A program made the position numbers and the translations under genes. DNA of 64,000 bases from Henriciella marina (lineage in GTDB: Bacteria; Pseudomonadota; Alphaproteobacteria; Caulobacterales; Hyphomonadaceae), in contig NZ_JAPWGW010000001.1 in NCBI RefSeq assembly GCF_027213945.1, positions 744,001 to 808,000 of the forward strand, in the 5' to 3' direction. Shown here one piece after another: positions 1-9,156 of the stretch. Each line of letters begins with the position of its first letter. The first letter of the stretch is position 1. The notes below the pieces were generated by a model. That model ran no database searches, was not told the DNA's origin, and saw only the letters and a program-made list of their open reading frames with translations.

Positions 1-948
1 TCCGCGTGCAGCATCCAGCGTCAGTGTTGGCGATGTCATCTCATGGGTTTTGAAGCGGAGGGTCGCAGCCTCGCCTGAAAGGGCAAGCGAGCGGAGGAAT
101 CCGATAGGACCGTGTTCAGCTGTATCCAGCTTGCCTGGATTGAGGCCCGCGCTTCCGGTGAGGCGAAGGTCTGCCGCCGCGAAGTCCTGCGCGGCGCTCT
201 CTTCCGCTTCGAGCGTGAATTCGAGCGTTGGCCGAAGCGAAGGCGTCAGGCTCGCATCCAGGAGTATGCCGCGGCCCTGATAGGCATCGAAGCGCGCCTC
301 ACTGAGCTGGAAGCGGGCGCTGCCTTGAACGGCCGCGCCGATGATTGAGAGGTCGAGGCGGCCTTCTTCGATCTTCAGACGTCCCTGCTCTGTGCGCAGG
401 TCAGCGGGCTCTGCGCGCGCATGGATCTCGGCCTGCAGAGGAAGCTGAGCATTCACGTCGCCATACATCTGGATATCGCCGGCAGGAGTTGCGATTTCCA
501 AGCGGGCATTGCGCAGGCGGATGGCAGGAATATCGAGCTCGGTGTCGGCAGAGCTGTCACTGGCGGCGATATCTTCGAGGCCGCCAAGGGTGACGCTGCC
601 ATCTGAGTTGTAGTCGAGACGGATCACGGGGTCCTCGACGTCTACGAGCTGGATGCTCGGCGAAAAGAGGCCCGGCCAGTCGAGACCGACTTCCAGATTA
701 CCAGCTTCGAGCGGCACCTTGCCGGCCTGGTTGGCAACGGAAATATCGCTGAGCATGACGCCGGAAAGGCCAAGGCGGTCGATCTCGAAGCGGCAGGTCA
801 GCTCGTTGGCGGCGCACCAACGCTCTGTGTAATGGCGCGCGATCGACTGGCGCAGAAGCCAGGCCGTGCAAACGGCAAGCAGGATCAGTCCCACCACAGC
901 ACAGCTGATGGTCACCCATGGACGATTTTTAATCAAACGCCTGATCAT
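1..948 (-). CDS. YdbH/AsmA-like envelope protein, N-terminal part (runs off left edge)
   Basis: An open frame of 316 codons with no stop runs from an ATG at 948 to the left edge, so only the N-terminus is present. Residues about 10-25 form one hydrophobic anchor after a basic start (MIRRLIKNR), followed by a long periplasmic region rich in short beta-strand-like repeats (for example VPLEAGNLEVGLDWPGLF). This resembles the start of YdbH-type proteins of the AsmA superfamily, which are about 900-1000 residues long and are implicated in phospholipid movement between inner and outer membrane. The family call is by overall pattern and not by a catalytic motif. The gene diverges from the M23 peptidase, leaving a 214 bp intergenic region for both promoters. 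It is bounded by the window, not by a stop codon. Confidence 0.7.
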   Translation of the reverse strand, partial: MIRRLIKNRPWVTISCAVVGLILLAVCTAWLLRQSIARHYTERWCAANELTCRFEIDRLGLSGVMLSDISVANQAGKVPLEAGNLEVGLDWPGLFSPSIQLVDVEDPVIRLDYNSDGSVTLGGLEDIAASDSSADTELDIPAIRLRNARLEIATPAGDIQMYGDVNAQLPLQAEIHARAEPADLRTEQGRLKIEEGRLDLSIIGAAVQGSARFQLSEARFDAYQGRGILLDASLTPSLRPTLEFTLEAEESAAQDFAAADLRLTGSAGLNPGKLDTAEHGPIGFLRSLALSGEAATLRFKTHEMTSPTLTLDAARG

Positions 949-1162
949 TCCGTATCCAGATGCTGCGTCGCAGCGACTAATGCAGATGTAATGGAACACC
1001 TGCTTGCAGAAGCCCCCGTCCCTACGATAGCTACAGTACCGGGGCAGGTTGATAAATCCGTTTACCTTAATTGCGAGGTAAGGAATTCAACTCACAGGGG
1101 CATAGACTTGAACCGTCTGCACGCGTCTTGCACGCTGGGACCAGGGAGGCCCGTTTCTCGAC

Positions 1163-2512
1163 ATGAACCTATCGCGTAGTACAGTTACCCTTTCAATGCT
1201 TGGCGTTGCCGCTGTTGGGACATCTCTTGGTGTTTTCCACTCGCTTGGCCAGTCCCGCACCGCCGAGGCCCAGATCCCGGCGACCGTGCAGCTTGCCATG
1301 CCGCTTGCTTCAACGCTTCTGACAGCTGACGGGTTCGATCCCGAAACCGAAGTCATTACCCGCGACGGCACGTTGCAGCCGCGCGAGACGCTGATCGAAC
1401 TGGTAACTGAACTCGGTGTCGGTGGTTCCGATGCGTCGCGTTCGCTCCAGGCGATCTACGATGCCGAGCTTGTCGACCCGCGCCGCGTGCGCCCGGGTCT
1501 CAATGTGACGGCACAATTCCGCGGCGATACGCCAGACACTGCTGAGCTCGTCTCCCTGTCGCTCAGCCGTGACAATGGCGGCCAGATCCTCTCCAAGCGG
1601 ATGAGCGACGGCGAATTCATGCCAATGGTCCTGCAGCCACACACCCAGCCAGTCGAGCGTCGGGTTTCCGGCCGCATCGATGGCAGCATCTATCAGACGG
1701 CGCTGTCCCAGGGCGCACACGACCAGCAGGTCGTCGATTTCGCCAAGATCTTCGGCTATGACCTCGACTTCCAGCGCGACGTCCAGCCAGGCGACGAGTT
1801 CGAGATTGTCTATGAAGAGATGGTCGATGAGCGCGGCAACCGCGTCAGCTCCGGCAATGTTCTCTATGCAGCCTTCAATGGCCGCCGCGTCGACAAGTCC
1901 TATTACCGCTTCACGCCGGAAGATGATGGCGCGACGGATTACTTCAATTTTGACGGTGAAAGCGCCACGAAATTCCTGATGAAAACGCCGATCAATGGCG
2001 CGCGTCTCTCTTCGAACTTCGGATATCGCCGCCACCCGATTTCCGGCTATAACAAGCTGCATAAGGGTACCGACTTTGCGGCCCCGAGTGGCACGCCGAT
2101 CTATGCGGCCGGCCACGGTACGATTGAGCGCGCAAACCGCTATGGCGGCTATGGCAACTATATCCGCATCAAGCATGCCAATGGCTTCCAGACGGCCTAT
2201 GCACATATGTCCCGCTTTGCGTCCGGCATGCGCGCCGGTAGCCGCGTCCAGCAGGGCGATGTGATCGGCTATGTCGGCTCCACCGGCGCATCAACCGGTC
2301 CGCACCTTCACTATGAAGTCCTGCGCAATGGCTCCCACATCAACGCAATGACGCTCGACATGCCGACCGGTCGCAAGCTGGCCGACAGCCCGGCCACGTT
2401 CGAGGAATTCGTCGCACGCCGCGATGAGATCGATCAGATGCGCCGCACGGCGCCGACCCCGAATGGCGGCGGCGTGATGATGGCCTCCAACGAGGTCCCT
2501 CCAGCGCCATAA
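1163..2512 (+). CDS. M23 family metallopeptidase (secreted murein endopeptidase)
   Basis: This 449-residue protein begins with a signal-type hydrophobic segment (about residues 8-28, ending near AEAQ). A middle region (about 70-260) resembles the LysM/OapA-like part of MepM-type peptidases. The C-terminal M23/LytM domain (about 270-395) has the zinc ligands H300 and D304 (HKGTDFA) and H381/H383 (GPHLHYE), plus H348 (YAHMS) in the active site. All catalytic positions are present, so it should be an active D,D-endopeptidase that cuts peptidoglycan cross-links, not a degenerate activator such as EnvC. It is monocistronic: divergent from the YdbH-like gene and followed by a strong hairpin terminator. 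The last 40 residues are Pro/Ala-rich and probably disordered. An SD-like GGGAGG sits 13 nt before the ATG, a little far. Confidence 0.92.
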   Translation: MNLSRSTVTLSMLGVAAVGTSLGVFHSLGQSRTAEAQIPATVQLAMPLASTLLTADGFDPETEVITRDGTLQPRETLIELVTELGVGGSDASRSLQAIYDAELVDPRRVRPGLNVTAQFRGDTPDTAELVSLSLSRDNGGQILSKRMSDGEFMPMVLQPHTQPVERRVSGRIDGSIYQTALSQGAHDQQVVDFAKIFGYDLDFQRDVQPGDEFEIVYEEMVDERGNRVSSGNVLYAAFNGRRVDKSYYRFTPEDDGATDYFNFDGESATKFLMKTPINGARLSSNFGYRRHPISGYNKLHKGTDFAAPSGTPIYAAGHGTIERANRYGGYGNYIRIKHANGFQTAYAHMSRFASGMRAGSRVQQGDVIGYVGSTGASTGPHLHYEVLRNGSHINAMTLDMPTGRKLADSPATFEEFVARRDEIDQMRRTAPTPNGGGVMMASNEVPPAP

Positions 2513-2547
2513 ACGGCGCTGTTGCAAACACGGTTCAAGTCATAAAG

Positions 2548-2582
2548 GCCCGCGTTCAGTTCATGAGCGCGGGCTTTTTCTT
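2548..2582 (+). terminator. Rho-independent terminator after M23 peptidase
   Basis: A GCCCGCG / CGCGGGC stem (2548-2554 and 2568-2574) is followed by a TTTTTC tract, 35 bp after the stop codon of the peptidase gene. Confidence 0.85.
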
Positions 2583-2644
2583 GGGCTTCTTCGCATCGTC
2601 CGTATGCTTTCAGGGGCGACCGCGTTCATGCTTCCGCATGTCAG

Positions 2645-2690
2645 GCATAAAAAACCCCGGCCGGATGATCCGTGCCGGGGTTCTTATTGT
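2645..2690 (-). terminator. Terminator of the UrcA gene (hairpin usable on both strands)
   Basis: AACCCCGGC (2653-2661) pairs with GCCGGGGTT (2674-2682). On the minus strand it is followed by a run of T (the AAAAAA at 2649-2654 on plus). It ends the UrcA transcript and backs up the terminator of the convergent peptidase gene. Confidence 0.85.
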
Positions 2691-2727
2691 TGTGTCGCCT
2701 CGAATGGAGGAGAGGCGAAACTGACGC

Positions 2728-3078
2728 TTAGCGTGCGGCGAGCTGAATGCGGGCCGATGGTGCTGGCGTGAAGTAGGTGGAGTCGGCGTACTGCATCGAC
2801 AGGTTGCGGTTACCGATGCTGTCGACAGCCTGGTACATCAGGTCTTCTGCGCAGACTTCGTCAACGGCGAGACCGATGGTGACGAGGGAAACCTTGCGGC
2901 AAGCGCGCTCTGCCTGCAGCTCGAGGCTTTCGAGCACTTCAGCGGCACCGGTTTCGGTCGCGAGTGCGGCCTCGTCATAGGTCAGCGTCGCGGAGACGGC
3001 CTTGTATTCGGTTTCTGCGTGAGCAACGCCGCCAAAGATGGACATTGCGAAGAGGAAGGAGGAAATACGCTTTTTCAT
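2728..3078 (-). CDS. UrcA family secreted protein
   Basis: The start at 3078 (MKKRISSFLF) is chosen because an AAGGG sits about 7 nt upstream; a longer frame exists but lacks signal-like sequence at its N-terminus. The 116-residue product has a signal peptide ending near AHA (residues 20-22). The mature part begins with the family-typical TEYKAVSATLTYDEAAL and has two cysteines (in ERACRKV and DEVCAED) likely to form a disulfide. UrcA proteins are small periplasmic or secreted proteins of unknown function, common in Caulobacterales, Hyphomonadaceae and Sphingomonadales, with a conserved V.Y.DL..... A....Cxxa pattern. It stands alone, diverging from the pseudogene at 3344 and ending at its own terminator. 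Confidence 0.85.
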   Translation of the reverse strand: MKKRISSFLFAMSIFGGVAHAETEYKAVSATLTYDEAALATETGAAEVLESLELQAERACRKVSLVTIGLAVDEVCAEDLMYQAVDSIGNRNLSMQYADSTYFTPAPSARIQLAAR

Positions 3079-3343
3079 AATCGAGCCCTTTTCGATTTGA
3101 ATTGCTGGGTCGTTGCCCTTTGAGGCCCCGCATTTCGCAGGTGCACAACACAAACTTCGCTCATGCAGCATAAATTTGAAGGGGTATTTGTGCAGCGCAC
3201 CCATGCATAATTGCGCAGATCTGACGGTCGTTACGCGGCGTACAGACAAATGTCCCAAAATAATCATTATGGGCCGCCGTTGCGCGGTTGCCCACTATGA
3301 CCCGTCTCTCTAGCCTTGAGGTTGAAGAGGGAGGAGCTGATCC

Positions 3344-3668
3344 ATGAGAAAGCTGATCGCGGCGCTTTGTGTAGCGTTTGCTGCAGGACTGCCGGTATTT
3401 GCAGATACGGCAGACCTGTATGGGCGCGCCGATGAGGTGAAATGGCCGAGCCTGTCTCTAACCGGTGATTTGTTCGCCGTTAACTGTTCGCCTTCAGGGC
3501 TTTTACTGGCCGTCTGATGACTATCTCATGATCAACGTCTCGACCTTCCAATCACTTCAGACGGTGGACGGCCAACGGGATTACAATTTTCTCCAGGCGC
3601 CTTCCTACGACATCGATGACAATGAGCGTGCCGTCATCTCTCGCGTGGCGCGCGCAGGTGCTGCGTGA
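3344..3668 (+). pseudogene. Remnant of a secreted S9-like peptidase gene
   Basis: An ATG at 3344 with a GGAGG-type SD starts a convincing signal peptide (MRKLIAALCVAFAAGLPVFA), then DTADLYGRADEVKWPSLSLTG, which resembles the mature start of secreted S9-type prolyl oligopeptidase-like hydrolases. This frame stops at 3515-3517 after 57 codons. Homology-like sequence resumes in another frame from about 3495 (GFYWPSDDYLMINVSTF), a pattern typical of the beta-propeller of such enzymes, and stops at 3666-3668. Intact members exceed 600 residues, so there is a frameshift, probably an internal deletion, and loss of nearly the whole C-terminus including the catalytic domain. The 3' end abuts the clpB terminator. 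The family is inferred from short fragments; that the gene is broken is more certain than which family it came from. Confidence 0.55.
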
Positions 3669-3684
3669 GACGTTTGTATTTCTG

Positions 3685-3714
3685 GAAAAAACCACCCGGC
3701 CCGTTGAGGGGCCG
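3685..3714 (-). terminator. Terminator of clpB
   Basis: On the minus strand CGGCCC-CTCAAC-GGGCCG is followed by GGTGG and six T (AAAAAA at 3686-3691 on plus), 31 bp after the clpB stop codon. Confidence 0.8.
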
Positions 3715-3744
3715 AGTGAGGATTTCAGGTCTGTCGCTGCCCGA

Positions 3745-6369
3745 TCAGTTCAGGGCAGCGGCGCCCTTGGCGAAGTCATTCGGCACGCCATTAATCGAGA
3801 GAGCATCGCCTTCGACATCGACTTTCACGGTCGAATTGTCGGCGACCTTGCCTTCGAGCACGAGCCGGGCCAGCGGGTCCTGAAGCTCTTTCTGGATCAC
3901 GCGCTTGAGAGGGCGTGCGCCATAGACCGGGTCATAGCCTCGATCAGCAAGCCAGGTGCGGGCTGCTTCGGTCAGGTCGACCTTGATCTTGCGATCGGCC
4001 AGCAGCTTCGACAGGCGGGCCATCTGGATATCGACAACGTGGTCGATCTCTGCCCGGCCAAGCCGTTTGAAGAAGACGATCTCATCGATCCGGTTGATGA
4101 ATTCAGGCCGGAAGTGCGCCCGAACCGCCATCATTACCGCTTCGCGCTGGGCATCGTTGATCTCACCGGCGTCACCGCTGGCAAGCGCATCTGCGCCAAG
4201 GTTCGAGGTCATGATGATGATCGTGTTGCGGAAGTCCACCGTACGGCCGTGGCCATCTGTGAGACGACCATCATCAAGCACCTGAAGCAGCGTGTTGAAG
4301 AGGTCCGGATGGGCCTTTTCCACCTCGTCGAACAGGACGACCTGATAGGGCCGGCGCCGGACAGCTTCGGTCAGAACGCCGCCTTCTTCATAGCCGACAT
4401 AGCCGGGAGGCGCGCCGATCAGCCTTGCGACCGAATGCTTCTCCTGGAATTCCGACATGTCGAGGCGCAGGACGGCCGAGTCGTCGTCGAACATGAATTC
4501 GGCGAGTGCCTTGGTCAGCTCCGTCTTACCGACACCGGTCGGGCCGATGAACAGGAAGGAGCCGATTGGACGGTTTGGGTCCTGCAGGCCGGCACGGGCA
4601 CGCCGGACGGCGTTGGAAACAGCGGCAAGCGCCTCCTCCTGACCGACGACGCGCTTCATGAGCGCCTCTTCCATGCGAAGAAGCTTCTCGCGCTCACCTT
4701 CCATCATCTTGTCGACGGGAATGCCGGTCCATTTGGAGACGACGGCGGCAATATGCTCTGGCCGCACGACCTCTGAAACGAGGCCGCCATCTTCCTTATC
4801 CTCGGCTTCGGCGCGTTCGACAGCTGCGATACGTGCCTCAAGTTCGGGAATGACGGCGTATTTCAGCTCTGACGCACGGGAGAGGTCACCCCGGCGCTGG
4901 GCTTCGGCCATGTCGGCATTTGCCCGGTCAAGTTCTTCCTTGGCGGACGCCGCGCCTTTCAGCTTGTCCTTTTCTGCGGCCCAGGCGGTCGTCAGCTCAT
5001 CGGATTCAGACTGCAGTTCTGCAATCTGGTTCTCGATCGCTTCGAGCCTGTCTTTCGATGCCTGATCCTTTTCCTTCTTCAGGGCTTCAGCCTCAATCTT
5101 GAGCTGGAGCAGGCGGCGGTCGATCTCATCGAGGGCTTCAGGCTTGGAGTCGACCTGCATGCGAAGACGCGATGCGGCTTCGTCCATCAGGTCGATGGCC
5201 TTGTCCGGCAGAAAGCGGTCGGTGATGTAGCGGTTCGACAGGCCAGCCGCCGAAACAATCGCTGCATCGGAGACGCGCACGCCGTGGTGAGCTTCGTACC
5301 GGCCCTTGAGACCGCGAAGGATGGAGACTGTGTCCTCAACCGTTGGCTCATTCACATAGACAGCCATGAAGCGGCGGGCGAGGGCGGCGTCGCCTTCGAC
5401 ATATTTGCGATACTCGTCCAGCGTGGTGGCACCGACGCAGTGAAGCTCACCGCGTGCAAGTGCGGGCTTGAGCAGGTTGGAGGCATCCATCGCGCCGTCC
5501 GTCTTGCCCGCGCCAACGAGGGTGTGCATCTCGTCAATGAAGAGGATTACGCCGCCTTCGGCCTGCTCGATCTCCTTGATGACGGCTTTCAGCCGCTCTT
5601 CGAACTCACCGCGAAATTTCGCGCCAGCGATCAGCGCGCCCATGTCGAGAGCCAGAAGGCGCTTGTCCTTCAGGCTTTCAGGCACGTCGCCATTGATGAT
5701 GCGAAGGGCGAGGCCCTCGGCGATGGCGGTTTTACCGACGCCGGGCTCACCGATGAGGACCGGATTGTTTTTGGAGCGGCGGGAGAGCACCTGGATGGTG
5801 CGGCGGATTTCCTCATCGCGGCCGATGACCGGGTCGAGTTTGCCCGACCGCGCATCTGCGGTGAGATCGCGGGTATACTTCTTCAGCGCCTCATAGCCCT
5901 GCTCGGCGTTTTCAGTGTCTGCTGTACGCCCTTGGCGCAGCTTTGCTACGGCGGCTTCGAGCGTGCCGGATTTCACGCCGCCCGTCTCAATGGCTGCAGC
6001 CGCCTTGGAGCCTGATAAGCCGGCCAGCGCGATCAGAAGACGCTCAACGGTGACATAGCTGTCGCCGGCCTTCTTTGCGCCCGCATCGGCGTCAGCGAAG
6101 AGTTTGGCGGTCTTCTGGTCGAGGCGAAGACCTGCATCACCCCCAGAGACGCTGGGCTGGGCGCGGAGGGCTTCGTCGGTTTTCTGCTGGACGATTTCAG
6201 GATTACCGCCAGCCGCGCGAATGAGATTCACGGCGAGCCGGTCGCGGTCTTCGAGCATGGTTTTCAGGATGTGCTCTGGCAGGAAAAGCTGATGTCCTGC
6301 AGCGAGTGCGGCTGTCTGGGCCGACTGGATGACACTTCGCGCACGCTCTGTGTACGTTTCAAAGTTCAT
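3745..6369 (-). CDS. clpB: ATP-dependent chaperone ClpB
   Basis: This 874-residue Hsp100 disaggregase is full length. It has the Clp N-domain ([18 protein letters not shown]), a first AAA+ module with Walker [14 protein letters not shown] (about residue 207) and Walker B FIDEMH, a coiled-coil middle domain (about 400-530) that docks DnaK, and a second AAA+ module with Walker [14 protein letters not shown] and sensor-2/C-terminal region ([18 protein letters not shown]). ClpB acts with DnaK/DnaJ/GrpE to pull polypeptides out of aggregates after heat shock. It lies directly downstream of rpoH on the same strand but behind a terminator, and a heat-shock-type promoter can be proposed in the gap. 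In many Alphaproteobacteria clpB follows the prfA-prmC-DUF4167 genes, which here are about 36 kb away. The start is supported by AAAGGGG before the ATG. Confidence 0.98.
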   Translation of the reverse strand: MNFETYTERARSVIQSAQTAALAAGHQLFLPEHILKTMLEDRDRLAVNLIRAAGGNPEIVQQKTDEALRAQPSVSGGDAGLRLDQKTAKLFADADAGAKKAGDSYVTVERLLIALAGLSGSKAAAAIETGGVKSGTLEAAVAKLRQGRTADTENAEQGYEALKKYTRDLTADARSGKLDPVIGRDEEIRRTIQVLSRRSKNNPVLIGEPGVGKTAIAEGLALRIINGDVPESLKDKRLLALDMGALIAGAKFRGEFEERLKAVIKEIEQAEGGVILFIDEMHTLVGAGKTDGAMDASNLLKPALARGELHCVGATTLDEYRKYVEGDAALARRFMAVYVNEPTVEDTVSILRGLKGRYEAHHGVRVSDAAIVSAAGLSNRYITDRFLPDKAIDLMDEAASRLRMQVDSKPEALDEIDRRLLQLKIEAEALKKEKDQASKDRLEAIENQIAELQSESDELTTAWAAEKDKLKGAASAKEELDRANADMAEAQRRGDLSRASELKYAVIPELEARIAAVERAEAEDKEDGGLVSEVVRPEHIAAVVSKWTGIPVDKMMEGEREKLLRMEEALMKRVVGQEEALAAVSNAVRRARAGLQDPNRPIGSFLFIGPTGVGKTELTKALAEFMFDDDSAVLRLDMSEFQEKHSVARLIGAPPGYVGYEEGGVLTEAVRRRPYQVVLFDEVEKAHPDLFNTLLQVLDDGRLTDGHGRTVDFRNTIIIMTSNLGADALASGDAGEINDAQREAVMMAVRAHFRPEFINRIDEIVFFKRLGRAEIDHVVDIQMARLSKLLADRKIKVDLTEAARTWLADRGYDPVYGARPLKRVIQKELQDPLARLVLEGKVADNSTVKVDVEGDALSINGVPNDFAKGAAALN

Positions 6370-6493
6370 ATCTATCCCCTTTCAAAGGCAGAATTTTAAA
6401 TGCGGCCTGACTGGATCAGCATCGTGCTGCATCCGGCGTTACCGCGGGTCAGCTTCCGGCCCCGCTCAGCGGCGGCCATCGGCTTCAAAAGGG

Positions 6494-6522
6494 ATATGGG
6501 GAGCAAAGAAATAGGCCGCAAG
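6494..6522 (-). promoter_or_regulatory. Possible sigma-32 (RpoH) promoter of clpB
   Basis: Reading the minus strand, CTTGCGG (6522-6516) is followed after 14 nt by CCCCATAT (6501-6494). This resembles the heat-shock sigma consensus (CTTGAA / CCCCAT-T). It would give a leader of about 120 nt before clpB. The -35 element lies inside the rpoH terminator stem. This is inferred from sequence only. Confidence 0.4.
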
Positions 6523-6537
6523 CGTGAGCCTGCGGCC
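6503..6537 (-). terminator. Terminator of rpoH
   Basis: On the minus strand GGCCGCAGGC-TCAC-GCTTGCGGCC (6537-6514) forms a 10 bp stem with one G-T pair and is followed by TATTTCTTT. Confidence 0.75.
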
Positions 6538-6566
6538 TTTGAAGTTTTTAGGGGAAGAGGAGTAAT

Positions 6567-7451
6567 CTAACGGGTAGGGATGAGGCCGGTTTCTTCTGGG
6601 TCACCGACCATGGAAACGAGGGCCTTGCGGAGTTTGCCGAGTGCCTGATGTTCAATCTGGCGCACGCGCTCTTTCGAAATGCCGAGACGCTTGCCGAGCA
6701 CTTCGAGGGTGACGGTGTCATCGGTGAAGCGGCGCTCGCGGATGATGAGGTTCTCGCGCTCCGTCAGCGTCTTCAGCGCCTCAAGGATCCAGCGGCGGCG
6801 GCGTTCACTGTCATGCATTTCCATGACGCGCGTTTCGGTGACTTCGTTCTCGTCTTCCAGAAGGTCTTGCCACTGGGCTTCGCTGTCGGTTGCGAGCGGC
6901 GCGTTCAGCGAGCGATCAGATGCAGAGAGGCGCGAGGCCATGTTCTCCACATCGCGCTCGGGCACGCCGAGATGGGTCGCGATCCAGGTCTTGTTCTGGG
7001 GGGTCATAATGCCATCGCCCGTGTCGTCGATCTTTGCGCGCAGACGCTTCAGATTGAAGAAGAGCGACTTCTGCGCAGCGGTTGTGCCAGTGCGGACGAT
7101 GGACCAGTTGCGCAGGACGAAGTCCTGTATGGACGAGCGGATCCACCAGGAGGCGTAGGTAGAGAAACGCACTTCGCGTTCTGGATCGAAACGCGCGGCG
7201 GCAAGCATCAGGCCGACATTGCCTTCCTGGACAAGGTCGGACAGCGGCAGGCCGTAATGACGGAATTTGGAGGCCATGGAGATGACGAGACGCATATAGG
7301 CGCTGGTCAGCTCATGGAGGGCATCTTCGTCCTGATGGTCGCGCCAACGTACGGCCAAGTCCACTTCGTGTTCCTGGCTGAGCATCGGTTTGTTCATGGC
7401 GGTTCTAACAAAACGGCGATCTGCAGTATCTGTTGTTGAACGAACGGCCAT
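6567..7451 (-). CDS. rpoH: RNA polymerase sigma factor RpoH (heat-shock sigma-32)
   Basis: The product is a sigma-70 family factor with region 2 (DLVQEGNVGLMLAAARFDPEREVRFSTYASWWIRSSIQDF) and region 4 with an HTH (TLEVLGKRLGISKERVRQIEHQALGKL). The signature RpoH box, here QKSLFFNLKRLRAK, starts near residue 127 of the 294-residue form and marks it as RpoH, not RpoD. The start at 7451 is preferred because GAGGAG lies 7 nt upstream; an upstream GTG at 7523 has no SD and adds an unconserved 24-residue leader. It directs heat-shock promoters and sits immediately before clpB, one of its expected targets. Many Alphaproteobacteria carry more than one rpoH paralog, so this may not be the only one. 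Confidence 0.93.
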   Translation of the reverse strand: MAVRSTTDTADRRFVRTAMNKPMLSQEHEVDLAVRWRDHQDEDALHELTSAYMRLVISMASKFRHYGLPLSDLVQEGNVGLMLAAARFDPEREVRFSTYASWWIRSSIQDFVLRNWSIVRTGTTAAQKSLFFNLKRLRAKIDDTGDGIMTPQNKTWIATHLGVPERDVENMASRLSASDRSLNAPLATDSEAQWQDLLEDENEVTETRVMEMHDSERRRRWILEALKTLTERENLIIRERRFTDDTVTLEVLGKRLGISKERVRQIEHQALGKLRKALVSMVGDPEETGLIPTR

Positions 7452-7560
7452 GGCGCGGCTCCTCATCTGATTGTAACGGACGGTCCCTGCATGTTCATAC
7501 GCGTATGACGAGTATTGGTTCACTCGCTGGGTAAAAAAATTCAGCTCCTGTTCATCTCCG

Positions 7561-7593
7561 TAAACAAAAAGCCCCGCCAGTGAGGGCGGGGCT
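7561..7593 (-). terminator. Terminator of carD
   Basis: On the minus strand AGCCCCGCC (7593-7585) pairs with GGCGGGGCT (7578-7570), then TTTTTGTTTA. It lies 31 bp after the carD stop. Confidence 0.88.
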
Positions 7594-7624
7594 TTGAATT
7601 TCTAGCCGAAAAAGGAAAGGCCGA

Positions 7625-8152
7625 TCAGGCGGCTTTCTTTTTCGCGAGCGACTTTGCAAGGCGCTCCATGGCAGTGTCATGGTCGGTGTTTTCCACCGCT
7701 GCAAGCTCGCGTGCCATGCGGTCGAGCGCGTTCTCGTAAAGCTGACGCTCGGAGTAGGACTGCTCTGGCTGATCTTCTCCGCGGTGCAGGTCGCGCACAA
7801 CTTCCGCGATGGAGATCAGATCACCGGAATTGATCTTCGCTTCGTATTCCTGGGCGCGGCGCGACCACATGGTACGCTTGATGCGGGCCTTGCCACCGAG
7901 GGTCTTCAGGGCGTCGTCAACGAGCTTGGAGCCAGCAAGCGCACGCATGCCCGAGGCTTCGGCGCGGTTAGTCGGAACGCGCAGGATCATCTTGTCCTGG
8001 TCGAACGACACCACGTACACTTCGAGTGACATGCCGGCGACGGTCTGCTTTTCGATCTTTGTGATCTGACCGACACCGTGTGCCGGATAGACGACCGACT
8101 GGCCGACCTCGAAAGCGAGTTCCTGGACATCACCCTGTGTTTCTTTGGACAT
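7625..8152 (-). CDS. carD: CarD-family RNA polymerase-binding transcription regulator
   Basis: This 175-residue protein has an N-terminal CarD/TRCF-type RNA polymerase interaction domain (VGQSVVYPAHGVGQITKIEKQTVAGMSLEVYVVSF, about residues 18-52), followed by the helical CarD/CdnL C-terminal domain and a Lys/Ala tail (LAKKKAA). CarD/CdnL proteins bind the RNA polymerase beta subunit and stabilise the open complex, especially at rRNA promoters. It follows fdxA on the same strand, the order commonly seen in Caulobacterales and relatives, and a 155 bp AT-rich gap upstream may hold its own promoter. It ends in a strong terminator. Confidence 0.93.
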   Translation of the reverse strand: MSKETQGDVQELAFEVGQSVVYPAHGVGQITKIEKQTVAGMSLEVYVVSFDQDKMILRVPTNRAEASGMRALAGSKLVDDALKTLGGKARIKRTMWSRRAQEYEAKINSGDLISIAEVVRDLHRGEDQPEQSYSERQLYENALDRMARELAAVENTDHDTAMERLAKSLAKKKAA

Positions 8153-8307
8153 GTGTTGATAGCCTTTCTACGCAACATGAGCCTTCATCCCCCGGTGACG
8201 ATTTGATAGTCAGACCGGAGATTGATGGAGGCTCCCTGAAATTAAGCTGATATTTATGTATCAGAAAAAAGACTATTTTACAACTGTGAGTATTTCGCAG
8301 GTGCGAA

Positions 8308-8649
8308 CTAGTCACCCTCGCCCGGCTGCGGGCTGAAGTATTTTTCAAGTTTGTCTGTTTCCTGCGCGAACTTTTCCCTGTCCTCGGGAGGCTCTTTCAT
8401 GCGCGTAATGTTGGGCCAGACCTTTGCGTATTCGGTATTCAGCTTCAGCCACTTGGAATCGGGATCATCCTCCGTGTCGGGCTTGATCGCCTCAACAGGG
8501 CATTCCGGCTCACAAACGCCGCAGTCGATGCATTCGTCAGGGTGAATGACGAGCATGTTCTCGCCTTCATAGAAGCAGTCGACGGGGCAGACCTCGACAC
8601 AGTCCATATACTTGCAGCGGATGCAGGCATCGACGACGATATATGTCAT
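8308..8649 (-). CDS. fdxA: 7Fe ferredoxin FdxA
   Basis: This 113-residue ferredoxin has cysteines arranged for one 3Fe-4S and one 4Fe-4S cluster: C9, C17, C21 in the first half ([18 protein letters not shown]) and C40, C43, C46, C50 in the second ([11 protein letters not shown]). C12 is the extra cysteine typical of Azotobacter-type 7Fe ferredoxins. It is a cytoplasmic electron carrier, found in nearly all Alphaproteobacteria just before carD. The C-terminal 50 residues are the usual acidic/aromatic FdxA extension ([19 protein letters not shown]). Confidence 0.95.
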   Translation of the reverse strand: MTYIVVDACIRCKYMDCVEVCPVDCFYEGENMLVIHPDECIDCGVCEPECPVEAIKPDTEDDPDSKWLKLNTEYAKVWPNITRMKEPPEDREKFAQETDKLEKYFSPQPGEGD

Positions 8650-8715
8650 GGAGATATAGTCTTCCTGGCTTTAGATGTGCGGGCATTTGGCGATGAAGAC
8701 GCCTTAAGTCAATCG

Positions 8716-9156
8716 TCAGAGATGACGCGTCTCAGCCCGGCGGCGTGCCTGATTGCGGCGAACATCATCGACATGCAGCAGGCTGGCGACATGACGAATG
8801 AAGGCGTCCTCGAACTTGCAGGCCGCACCATCGGCCAGTGAGACAAGGTAGAGACCTTCGACGACCTTCACGCGCTTCAGAAGCGGCAGCTTCTTCACAT
8901 GTTTGGTGAACTGGTGAGAGCCGATGGCATTTTCGGCGAGGTCCTCGCCCTGCTCCATGACTTCATCAACGCGTTCGGCATCGAGGCCGAGGCTGTCGAG
9001 CAGGATTTCAGCGATCTGGTCACTTTCAAGATTGGCGTAGACGCCATCAACCAGCGCGACTTCGACAAGCAGGGCGGCGGTGGCAACCTCAGGGTCGATT
9101 TCACGTGGCGGGGCAGTGTCCCGCTTTGAAAACAAGTTCTTCAGCGCATCAAGCAT
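8716..9156 (-). CDS. TerB-like domain protein
   Basis: The start at 9156 (MLDALKNLFSKRD) is chosen over an upstream in-frame codon because the longer version only adds residues overlapping the S4 gene. The 146-residue protein has an N-terminal amphipathic stretch and a TerB-like all-helical domain (VATAALLVEVALVDGVYANLE to the C-terminus). The acidic residue in ADGAACKFED matches the metal-binding position of the fold. TerB-like proteins are membrane-stress or metal-associated; no tellurite operon is near, so I do not infer tellurite resistance. The C-terminus is Arg-rich. The gene overlaps the preceding S4 gene by 8 bp and probably belongs to the helicase-S4-TerB transcript. Confidence 0.75.
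   Translation of the reverse strand: MLDALKNLFSKRDTAPPREIDPEVATAALLVEVALVDGVYANLESDQIAEILLDSLGLDAERVDEVMEQGEDLAENAIGSHQFTKHVKKLPLLKRVKVVEGLYLVSLADGAACKFEDAFIRHVASLLHVDDVRRNQARRRAETRHL

Noticed and set aside
3470-3500. Direct repeat GTTCGCC as a LexA (SOS) box
   Set aside because: The half-sites are spaced 10 bp instead of the 7 bp of alphaproteobacterial SOS boxes, and it lies inside the pseudogene.
5284-6015. Long open frames antisense to clpB
   Set aside because: They mirror the GC-rich codon pattern of clpB and show no recognisable protein features.
8716-9156. Tellurite resistance determinant
   Set aside because: Only the TerB-like fold is present, with none of the ter operon genes.
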